Positions 1 to 5,472 of a stretch of 5,841 nucleotides of DNA are shown here, one piece after another. The notes under the pieces are model-generated. The model was not told the origin of the DNA and did not search any database. It was given only the letters and a program-made list of their open reading frames with translations. The position numbers and the translations under genes are program-made. The stretch is from Caryophanales bacterium UBA1744 (GTDB taxonomy: Bacteria > Bacillota_I > Bacilli_A > RFN20 > CAG-826). The number at the start of each line of letters is the position of its first letter. The first letter of the stretch is position 1. The stretch is from positions 1 to 5,841 of the forward strand of contig DCHU01000005.1 of NCBI GenBank assembly GCA_002314915.1. Reading direction: 5' to 3'.

Positions 1-2512
1 AAATGCAGAGACCACAGGCGGATCGATGGAACAGTACACCATCGACGAAGTCCCATGGTCAGAATACACAGATGAAGTCAAGGCTTCATTCAAAGATTAC
101 GGTGATGCCGCAATCGTCGTCATCTCCCGTTCAGGTGGCGAAGGCGCTGACCTTCCAAACAAAGTTTGCGCTGACGGAACAGATGGTAACTACTTACTCC
201 TTTCTCCTCAGGAAAAAGAAATGCTCCAGCACATCAAAGAATATAAAGAGGCAGGAACATTCAAGAAGATCGTCGTCCTCTTAAACGGTTCAAACACATT
301 ACAGCTCGACTGGCTCGATACATATGGCGTTGACGCTGCATTATGGATTGGCGACGTTGGTACAACAGGAATTAACGCTGTTGCAAAGATCCTCGCAGGA
401 GACGTCAACCCATCAGGTAGAATCGTCGACACATTCTTAAAGAACAATGCTTCATCCCCAGCTTACGCTTCACTTGGTGACCATGAATTCACCAACAAAG
501 CAGAACTCGGATTAGGCAGAGTCCAGGCAAACCAGGCTGGTGATGCAATTAATAATTGCAACTCCCAGTATATGATTTATCAGGAAGGCATCTATGTCGG
601 CTACCGTTACTACGAAACACGTTACGCAGACGTTGTTGCAAACGTTGCAAAGAGTGGAACATGGAACTATAACGACAATGTCGCATTCCCATTCGGAAGT
701 GGCATCTCATACACCAATTTCGAATACAGCGATTACTCATGCACATTCGATGCAGATGCAGCTGAATTCACAGTCTCAGTCAAGGTTACCAACACCGGCA
801 ACGTCGATGGCAAACACACAGTCCAGACTTATTTTTCATCACCATACACCTCATATGACAAGGAGAATGGAGTGGAGAAGTCCGCTATCGAATTATGCGG
901 ATTCGCTAAAACAGGCGTCCTCGCTAAGAACGGTGGAAGCGAAACAGTCACAATCAAAGTCGCTGAAGAAGAGTTAAGAGCATACGACGCTAACAAAGCA
1001 AAGACATACATCCTCGATGGTGGAGATTATTACTTCACAGTCGCAAAAGACTCACACGAGGCTAACAACAACGTCTTAGCATCCAAAGGCTACACAGTTG
1101 CAAACACATCTGGCCGCATGGACAAAGATGGCGACAAGAATTTCGTCACAAAGTGGAATCCACAGGATTGCACAGAAACAACCCCAAATACCGAAATCTT
1201 CAAAAAGACAAAGCAGACTGGTTATGAAATCACCAACCAGTTCGACAATGTCGACCCTAACAAATACGAAGGCGCTCCATCAAAGATCACATACTTAACA
1301 AGAAAAGACTGGGAGGGAACATTCCCAACCGATGTTGTCTCTTGGGCAGTTACCGACAAGATGTGGAAAGATGGCTTAACAGACATCGAATCCGAGCGTG
1401 TCGACATCATGAACAAGATGATCGAAGAGCATTATAGCGACGCTAAAGCTCCAACATTCGGCAAGTCAGGTGATATGACAGTCGCTAAGATGATGGGCAA
1501 AGACTATAACGATGAAGGCTGGGATTCACTCTTAGACCAGTTGACATACGCTGAAGCTATCAACTGTATCTATAACGGCTTCCACGAAACCGCAACAATC
1601 CAGTCAATCAACCTCCCTCAGACAAAGGATGAGAACGGTCCTCAGGGCTATACAGCATCCTTGATCAAAGGTGATTCTGATTCCGTAAACGGAATGGCAT
1701 ATACTTCAGAAGACGTCATGGCAGCAACATTCAACGTTGACTTGCTCAAAGACATGGGCGAGTGCATCGGCGAAGACTGCTTAGTCGCAGGTAACGCAGG
1801 CTTATATGGACCTGGCGCTAACACACACCGCTCACAGTATGACGGACGTAACTTCGAGTACTACTCAGAAGACCCATTCGTCTCAAAGACAATGTGCGCA
1901 GCAGAAGTTGCCGCCATCGAATCTAGAGGCGTCTACGTCTTAACAAAGCACTTCGCTCTCAATGAGACAGAAGAAGGACGTTACGGCTTAACAACATGGG
2001 CTAACGAACAGACAATCCGTGAAATCTACCTCGATGCATTTGAAGGCAGCGTCTCCAACTCAATGGGTGGCGTCATGTCATCATTCTCAAGATTCGGCGT
2101 CGTCTGGGCTGGTGCAAACTACAACCTCATGACCAACGTTTTAAGAAACGAGTGGGGCGGAACTGGCATGGCTATCACCGACTGCTCAGTCTTCGCAGGA
2201 TACATGGATACAAGACTCGGTGTTCTTGCCGGACAGAACCTCTGGGACGGAAATAACAACAAGAACTCCCTCAACAACTTGGATTCAAACCCAGCCGTTG
2301 CAACTGCAGTTAGAGAATCAATTCATAGAATTGCTTACTCAATCTCCAACTCTCTTGCTATGAACGGCATTGCAGGCGCTGATAAGATCGTCAAGATCAA
2401 GACTCCAGTTGAAATTGCAGTCATCGCGTTAATTGCAGTTTCTGCAACTGCTATGGCAGCTTGTGGTGGATGCTTAGTTGTCACCATCCTCAAAGGCAAA
2501 AAAGAAAACTAA
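1..2512 (+). CDS. Reversed-architecture GH3 glycoside hydrolase (beta-glucosidase-like), membrane anchored, 5' partial
   Basis: This is the 3' part of a family GH3 exo-glycosidase. The open frame runs in from the left edge (first full codon at base 2), so the ATG at 26 is internal, not the start. The GH3 C-domain comes first: an R-S-G-G-E-G-A-D motif at 128-151, YQEGIYVGYRYYE at 578-616, and the domain-closing FPFGSGISY at 686-712. An Fn3-like domain follows (about 760-1090, VTNTGNVDG type). A linker with YLTRKDWEGTFP (1292-1327) leads into the catalytic barrel domain: D-E-N-G-P (1628-1642), the GPGANTHR...GRNFEYYSEDP block (1808-1876), KHFALNE (1946-1966), and the probable nucleophile Asp in ITDC (2180-2182). 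A hydrophobic segment (2414-2491) followed by KGKKEN anchors the C-terminus, so the enzyme should face outward. Glucosidase versus xylosidase or another specificity cannot be decided. The Glu of GGEGAD is a candidate acid/base by analogy only. Codons are strongly C-ending, suggesting high expression. Confidence 0.93.
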   Translation, partial: NAETTGGSMEQYTIDEVPWSEYTDEVKASFKDYGDAAIVVISRSGGEGADLPNKVCADGTDGNYLLLSPQEKEMLQHIKEYKEAGTFKKIVVLLNGSNTLQLDWLDTYGVDAALWIGDVGTTGINAVAKILAGDVNPSGRIVDTFLKNNASSPAYASLGDHEFTNKAELGLGRVQANQAGDAINNCNSQYMIYQEGIYVGYRYYETRYADVVANVAKSGTWNYNDNVAFPFGSGISYTNFEYSDYSCTFDADAAEFTVSVKVTNTGNVDGKHTVQTYFSSPYTSYDKENGVEKSAIELCGFAKTGVLAKNGGSETVTIKVAEEELRAYDANKAKTYILDGGDYYFTVAKDSHEANNNVLASKGYTVANTSGRMDKDGDKNFVTKWNPQDCTETTPNTEIFKKTKQTGYEITNQFDNVDPNKYEGAPSKITYLTRKDWEGTFPTDVVSWAVTDKMWKDGLTDIESERVDIMNKMIEEHYSDAKAPTFGKSGDMTVAKMMGKDYNDEGWDSLLDQLTYAEAINCIYNGFHETATIQSINLPQTKDENGPQGYTASLIKGDSDSVNGMAYTSEDVMAATFNVDLLKDMGECIGEDCLVAGNAGLYGPGANTHRSQYDGRNFEYYSEDPFVSKTMCAAEVAAIESRGVYVLTKHFALNETEEGRYGLTTWANEQTIREIYLDAFEGSVSNSMGGVMSSFSRFGVVWAGANYNLMTNVLRNEWGGTGMAITDCSVFAGYMDTRLGVLAGQNLWDGNNNKNSLNNLDSNPAVATAVRESIHRIAYSISNSLAMNGIAGADKIVKIKTPVEIAVIALIAVSATAMAACGGCLVVTILKGKKEN

Positions 2513-2520
2513 AACAAACT

Positions 2521-2550
2521 AGAGGGGGAAGTTTTCTTCCCTCTCTTTAT
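2521..2550 (+). terminator. Rho-independent terminator after the first GH3 gene
   Basis: An 11-base arm AGAGGGGGAAG (2521-2531) pairs with CTTCCCTCTCT (2536-2546) with a single G-U wobble, around a TTTT loop. A short T-containing tail (TTAT) follows. It begins 8 bases after the GH3 stop and should separate that transcript from the kinase gene. The T tract is short, so termination may be incomplete. Confidence 0.75.
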
Positions 2551-2556
2551 CTAAAA

Positions 2557-2565
2557 TGCGATAAT
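2557..2565 (+). promoter_or_regulatory. Candidate extended -10 promoter for the kinase
   Basis: TGC followed by GATAAT (2557-2565) fits an extended -10 element (TGn plus five of six matches to TATAAT). No good -35 lies 16-18 bases upstream, where the terminator stem sits. The predicted start near 2572 would leave a very short leader with the SD at its 5' end. The kinase could instead depend on read-through from the GH3 gene. Confidence 0.3.
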
Positions 2566-2570
2566 TAACG

Positions 2571-2576
2571 AAAGGA
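2571..2576 (+). promoter_or_regulatory. Ribosome binding site of the kinase gene
   Basis: AAAGGA lies 9 bases before the ATG at 2586. The next in-frame ATG (2643) has no SD-like sequence before it, so this site decides the start. Confidence 0.65.
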
Positions 2577-2585
2577 AAAAGAAAT

Positions 2586-3950
2586 ATGTGGTTTTTGATG
2601 CTTCTCATATCACATGGTTTAAGCGCTCCGAACGCTTACCTTATGAACATCCCGATTTTTATCGAGCTCATAATGGTTACTGTTTTGGCCTTGCCTTTCG
2701 CTAAAAGAAGAAAATACTTCTGGGCATATGGTTTTGGGTTTGTGGCCTTTATGGTGGGCGAGTACTTCCTTTTAACGATGCTTAAAATAGCGTTCCCGGA
2801 CAGTTTAACCGTAAGAATTCTCATTACTTTGATAATGTATGTAACATCCTTAGGCGCTTGTTTTGGATTTTTTGATGAAAAACCAATTGATGTCATCATG
2901 ATTTGGGCAACGATTATCCTTGTTAGAGAAGCCACTGATATCCTGTTCTATTTCTTCTATGCGTTATGCGGTGTTGATTCGAGAACCGGAATAATGCTCT
3001 TCCCGAAATTGAACCAACAGATTAACGGAGTCATGTATGACTCAATTCACTGGATATTCAATATCGGGTTATACTTCCTATTCCTTAGAGACAACCATGA
3101 CGAAAAAGACAACACATACAAGAAACTCCTCACAATCGTCTGCGTTGCAACAGGCGTATTGACCGTAGTTCTCAAGAACCTAATCATCTATTACGAAGTT
3201 GATGATGCAAAAGCACTCGCAAATGTCGCTAGAGCAATCATCTTGTTCACGGTTATCTTCCTCTTATGGCTTAGAGGAGTGCTTCTCAAATCGAACTCTG
3301 ACCGTATCGAAAAGAGAACGATTCACATCATGCTTCAGAACGAGAAGAAGCAGTATGACACTCTTTCGGACAACATGAAGACAATCAACATGATGACTCA
3401 TGACTTAAAACACCAAATCGAGAACTTCCAGGACAGAATGACTCAAGATGAGATTAAGCTCCTCAAAGACGCGGTTGAAAGCTACGACTCAATCCTCAAA
3501 ACCGGAAACGATGTCATCGACACGGTAATATACGAGAAAACACTGTTCTGCAAAGATAAGGGGATTGTCCTCACGTGCAATGCGGATGGAGAAGCTTGCA
3601 ATTTCATGAAGCAATACCATCTTTATTCATTGTTGAATAATGCGCTTGGTAACGCGATCGAAGCGGTTCTTCAACTCGAAGACGAGTCTAAGAAAAAGGT
3701 TGGCCTCACCATCGCAAAAGAAGGCGATATGCTATCCATCGAGTGCTATAACTATTTTGACATCACCAAAAACAACGGTGAGAAGACGACCAAGAAGGAA
3801 AACAAGCATACCCATGGTTTCGGAATCAAGTCGATCAACTATGTTGCGGAGCGATATAAAGGAAATGTCTCCATCACCAAGGATGAAGACATGTTCTTCT
3901 TAGAAGTTCAGATACCGCTAGATTCAGTTCCGACAGTGGATGTTGCCTAA
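2586..3950 (+). CDS. Membrane sensor histidine kinase, GHKL/AgrC-like
   Basis: A 454-residue polytopic sensor kinase that would autophosphorylate on His and pass phosphate to a LytTR-type regulator. About seven hydrophobic segments occupy residues 22-39, 45-69, 76-96, 101-128, 154-167, 181-203 and 215-234; no extracytoplasmic sensory domain is recognisable, so the membrane part itself is probably the sensor. A linker likely to be helical leads to the H-box MTHDLKHQI with phosphoacceptor His272. The ATPase domain has an N-box LLNNALGNAIEAV (349-361, key Asn356) and a G-box HGFGIKSI (410-417), typical of the GHKL domain of AgrC/HPK10-type kinases. Unlike usual two-component operons, the probable partner regulator lies convergently, with stop codons overlapping by 4 bases (3947-3950). 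No AgrB or AgrD homologue is visible, so the signal is unknown. Codon use is less C-biased than in the GH3 and lipoprotein genes, as expected for a low-abundance regulator. Confidence 0.9.
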   Translation: MWFLMLLISHGLSAPNAYLMNIPIFIELIMVTVLALPFAKRRKYFWAYGFGFVAFMVGEYFLLTMLKIAFPDSLTVRILITLIMYVTSLGACFGFFDEKPIDVIMIWATIILVREATDILFYFFYALCGVDSRTGIMLFPKLNQQINGVMYDSIHWIFNIGLYFLFLRDNHDEKDNTYKKLLTIVCVATGVLTVVLKNLIIYYEVDDAKALANVARAIILFTVIFLLWLRGVLLKSNSDRIEKRTIHIMLQNEKKQYDTLSDNMKTINMMTHDLKHQIENFQDRMTQDEIKLLKDAVESYDSILKTGNDVIDTVIYEKTLFCKDKGIVLTCNADGEACNFMKQYHLYSLLNNALGNAIEAVLQLEDESKKKVGLTIAKEGDMLSIECYNYFDITKNNGEKTTKKENKHTHGFGIKSINYVAERYKGNVSITKDEDMFFLEVQIPLDSVPTVDVA

Positions 3951-4645
3951 GCGGCCTTAAATGCGTCTTTAATTTCTTTCAAATGAGAACGGGATATCTT
4001 GAGGGATGTTCCGTTTTTTAATACGCATTCGTCGTGGTTTATTCCGGAGATGGCCTTCTTGTTTACGAGGAAACAGGAATTGATTTTGAGGAATCCCTGG
4101 TCTTTCAGTTCTTTTTCGATATCTCCCATTGAGCAGTAGCGGCTGTATTCATCGTCCTCGGTATGGATGTTGACCTGGTGGACGTTCGTGTCGATGTAGA
4201 TTATGTCTTTAACCGAGATCTTATATTTCGCTTTGTTCTTCGTGCAGATGATTGCTTTTCCGGCCATTTCCTGGAAGTGCTTTTTGATCAAGCGGGTCAT
4301 CTTGAGTTTGAATTCTTCAAAGATGATTGGTTTCAAGATGTAGTCAACGGCCTGGACCGTATATCCCTCAATTGCGTATTGGGCTAAAGATGTGATGAAG
4401 ATGATTACGACGTGAGGGTCGATTTCCCTTATCTGCTTGGCGAGCTGCATGCCGGTGATGCCAGGCATTTTGATGTCGAGGAAAAGAATGTCATACTGAC
4501 ATTTGTATGTATCGATGAAATGCAGTGGGGAATTATCCCAGGAAATATCAAAATCACTTCCGCTTTCATCCGCGAATTTTAAAAGATGACCCTTAAGCGT
4601 CTCATAATGAATGTCTTCATCTTCGACTATGGCAATTTTTAACAT
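3947..4645 (-). CDS. LytTR-family response regulator (AgrA/LytR-like)
   Basis: A 232-residue transcription regulator. Residues 1-120 are a receiver domain: the acidic pocket is in VEDED (Glu8, Asp9), the phosphoacceptor is Asp57 in LFLDIKMPG, the conserved Thr is Thr85 and the Lys is Lys105 in LKP. Residues from about 128 to 228 form a LytTR DNA-binding domain, with IIYIDTNVHQVNIHT near its start and the FLKINSCFLVNKKAI and LKISRSHLKEI patterns near its end. LytTR proteins bind repeated sites near promoters. The kinase on the opposite strand is the obvious partner, as both are of AgrC/AgrA type. The start at 4645 is supported by a near-consensus promoter whose predicted +1 is this A; no SD lies at usable distance, so the mRNA is predicted leaderless. 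The gene ends in TAG overlapping the kinase TAA. It diverges from the lipoprotein operon across 175 bases, which makes that region a natural target and allows autoregulation. The family call is firm; the targets are inferred. Confidence 0.93.
   Translation of the reverse strand: MLKIAIVEDEDIHYETLKGHLLKFADESGSDFDISWDNSPLHFIDTYKCQYDILFLDIKMPGITGMQLAKQIREIDPHVVIIFITSLAQYAIEGYTVQAVDYILKPIIFEEFKLKMTRLIKKHFQEMAGKAIICTKNKAKYKISVKDIIYIDTNVHQVNIHTEDDEYSRYCSMGDIEKELKDQGFLKINSCFLVNKKAISGINHDECVLKNGTSLKISRSHLKEIKDAFKAA
3988..4019 (+). terminator. Candidate terminator of the kinase transcript, inside the opposing regulator gene
   Basis: The 11-base arm AACGGGATATC (3988-3998) pairs with GATGTTCCGTT (4005-4015) through nine Watson-Crick pairs and two G-U pairs around a six-base loop. 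Six T's follow at 4014-4019, the first two being in the stem. The hairpin starts 38 bases after the kinase stop, in the orientation needed to end kinase mRNA. The same bases encode the end of the LytTR domain on the other strand, so the fit could be partly chance. Confidence 0.55.
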
Positions 4646-4651
4646 AGTTAC

Positions 4652-4663
4652 ATTGTAAACAAT
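4652..4663. promoter_or_regulatory. Dyad over the regulator -10: possible operator
   Basis: ATTGT-AA-ACAAT is a perfect 5+2+5 inverted repeat that contains the whole -10 hexamer of the regulator promoter. A protein bound here would block transcription, so repression or autoregulation is possible. No family assignment can be made, and AT-rich short dyads also arise by chance. Confidence 0.3.
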
Positions 4664-4679
4664 ACTTCCTAAGTGTCAA
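4652..4679 (-). promoter_or_regulatory. Sigma-A-type promoter of the LytTR regulator
   Basis: Read on the minus strand, a perfect TTGACA -35 (4674-4679) is separated by 16 bases from a TACAAT -10 (4652-4657). Six bases remain between the -10 and the regulator's ATG, which puts the expected transcription start on the A of that ATG. Confidence 0.75.
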
Positions 4680-4723
4680 CAAATACAGTTTTTGCAATAA
4701 ATACGTCAAAAAATGCATAAAGG

Positions 4724-4769
4724 CAAAAACGAACCGGCATCCACAAATACAATATGGCCAAACACGAAC
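4724..4769. repeat. Imperfect direct repeat, possible LytTR binding sites
   Basis: CAAAAACGAAC (4724-4734) recurs as CAAACACGAAC (4759-4769), with one mismatch in 11 and a start-to-start distance of 35. A partial third copy, CAAAAACATAA, lies at 4786-4796 and overlaps the candidate -10. LytTR regulators commonly bind paired repeats near the -35, but usually about two helical turns apart (21-22 bases), so the spacing is atypical and the assignment is inference. Confidence 0.35.
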
Positions 4770-4791
4770 GACTATTTTTAGCGTTCAAAAA

Positions 4792-4797
4792 CATAAT
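4792..4797 (+). promoter_or_regulatory. Candidate -10 of the lipoprotein-GH3 operon
   Basis: CATAAT matches TATAAT at five of six positions and would start transcription near 4804, a few bases before the SD. No TTGACA-like hexamer lies 16-18 bases upstream. That suits an activator-dependent promoter, and the direct repeats sit just where an activator would bind. Not proven. Confidence 0.35.
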
Positions 4798-4806
4798 TCT
4801 TTAATC

Positions 4807-4812
4807 AAGGAG
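4807..4812 (+). promoter_or_regulatory. Strong ribosome binding site of the lipoprotein gene
   Basis: AAGGAG lies 8 bases before the ATG at 4821. It is the best SD in the window and fixes the lipoprotein start. Confidence 0.85.
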
Positions 4813-4820
4813 CAACACAA

Positions 4821-5462
4821 ATGAAGAATTCAAAACTCATCAGATGCGCTATCTTAGGCGCAGCATCCCTTATGGGACTCGCAGCATGCGGAACAACAGC
4901 AGCACCAGAAGCTAAGCTTGTCGCTAGCTACATCTCACCAGCTAAGTTGTCTTACAACAACATGAGACCAACTTACAACTACTACCTCACAACATACGAT
5001 TTCTTTGTCTTAGAGGAATACAGCGACAACACATATTGCTTAACATTCTCAACCTCAACCTTCTCAGGCCTCATCATCCCAGAAGAAGGAAACGCAGCAC
5101 AGGGCAACGAGAGAGACAACTCACTCTGGAAATACTACGGAACAATCACTGAGAAGAAGGCAGACGACCTCGATCCAGAAACCATGTACTACACACTCAG
5201 CGAAGCAACAAGAATCATCGCAACAGTTGACTCAGGCTACTTTGTAGACACCGACAACTGGACAGAAGATATGAAGACAAAATCTGCTGATAAGACATAT
5301 GCATATGACGCAGAATCAGGCACACAGACAGTCACAGGTACTAAGGAATATGCAACAGGCGCTGAATACTTAGCAGCAAAGACAATCACAGAGACAAAGG
5401 CAACAGTCAACACCGGCTCAGCTACACTCGACTACCTCACACTTACAAAGAAAGCAGCTTAA
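4821..5462 (+). CDS. Small surface lipoprotein of unknown function
   Basis: A 213-residue secreted lipoprotein. The signal peptide has a Lys/Arg n-region, a hydrophobic core (residues 9-22) and a lipobox LAAC, so signal peptidase II should cut before Cys23 and leave a lipid-anchored mature protein of about 191 residues outside the membrane. The mature part is rich in Tyr, Thr, Ala, Ser and Asp, with alternating polar and hydrophobic stretches suggesting beta strands (residues 54-86, WKYYGTIT at 103-110, MYYTLSE at 122-128). An acidic stretch DTDNWTED lies at 143-150. I recognise no family. It has no obvious catalytic motif and is too small for a usual ABC sugar-binding protein. It is the first gene of an apparent operon with the GH3 ten bases downstream, so a role in glycan binding, or as an accessory to that enzyme at the surface, is plausible but inferred. 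Its strongly C-ending codons match the first GH3 and suggest high expression. Confidence 0.88.
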   Translation: MKNSKLIRCAILGAASLMGLAACGTTAAPEAKLVASYISPAKLSYNNMRPTYNYYLTTYDFFVLEEYSDNTYCLTFSTSTFSGLIIPEEGNAAQGNERDNSLWKYYGTITEKKADDLDPETMYYTLSEATRIIATVDSGYFVDTDNWTEDMKTKSADKTYAYDAESGTQTVTGTKEYATGAEYLAAKTITETKATVNTGSATLDYLTLTKKAA

Positions 5463-5464
5463 GG
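5461..5464 (+). promoter_or_regulatory. SD of the second GH3 gene, overlapping the lipoprotein stop
   Basis: AAGG, formed partly by the lipoprotein TAA, lies 8 bases before the ATG at 5473. The overlap supports co-transcription and possibly translational coupling of the two genes. Confidence 0.5.
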
Positions 5465-5472
5465 TATAAAGA

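Larger units (their letters stand above)
4646..4820. other. Divergent regulatory intergenic region
   Basis: These 175 bases separate the regulator (leftward) from the lipoprotein-GH3 operon (rightward). They hold the regulator promoter, a dyad, repeated short motifs and a weak rightward promoter with strong SD. Besides the pair annotated separately, the 9-mer ACAAATACA occurs twice (4679-4687 and 4743-4751), and GTTTTTGC (4688-4695) is inverted as GCAAAAAC (4723-4730). No convincing gene is present. Confidence 0.7.

Noticed and set aside
208..447. Minus-strand open frame inside the first GH3 gene.
   Set aside because: It is antisense to strongly conserved GH3 codons, has no SD and shows no recognisable domain.
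2453..2473. AACGGC near the end of the first GH3 resembles a lipobox.
   Set aside because: It lies inside a C-terminal hydrophobic helix, not at an N-terminus, so signal peptidase II processing is not expected.
3948..3960. TAAG-CGGC-CTTA small hairpin at the kinase/regulator junction, as a shared bidirectional terminator.
   Set aside because: The stem is only 4 bases and no T run follows on either strand.
4163..4387. Plus-strand open frame across the response regulator.
   Set aside because: It is antisense to the receiver/LytTR coding sequence, which is unmistakable; its Asp/Val-rich product is a typical shadow.
4649..4654. Start-stop ATG-TAA on the minus strand 8 bases upstream of the regulator ATG, a possible minimal uORF, with AGGAAG 11 bases before it.
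   Set aside because: The predicted transcription start is downstream of this ATG, so it should not be in the mRNA.
4713..4781. 22-codon reading frame (+) in the divergent intergenic region, a possible AgrD-like signal peptide.
   Set aside because: It has no SD, is hydrophilic, lacks an amphipathic leader or Cys, is much shorter than AgrD, and overlaps the repeat elements; AgrB is also absent.
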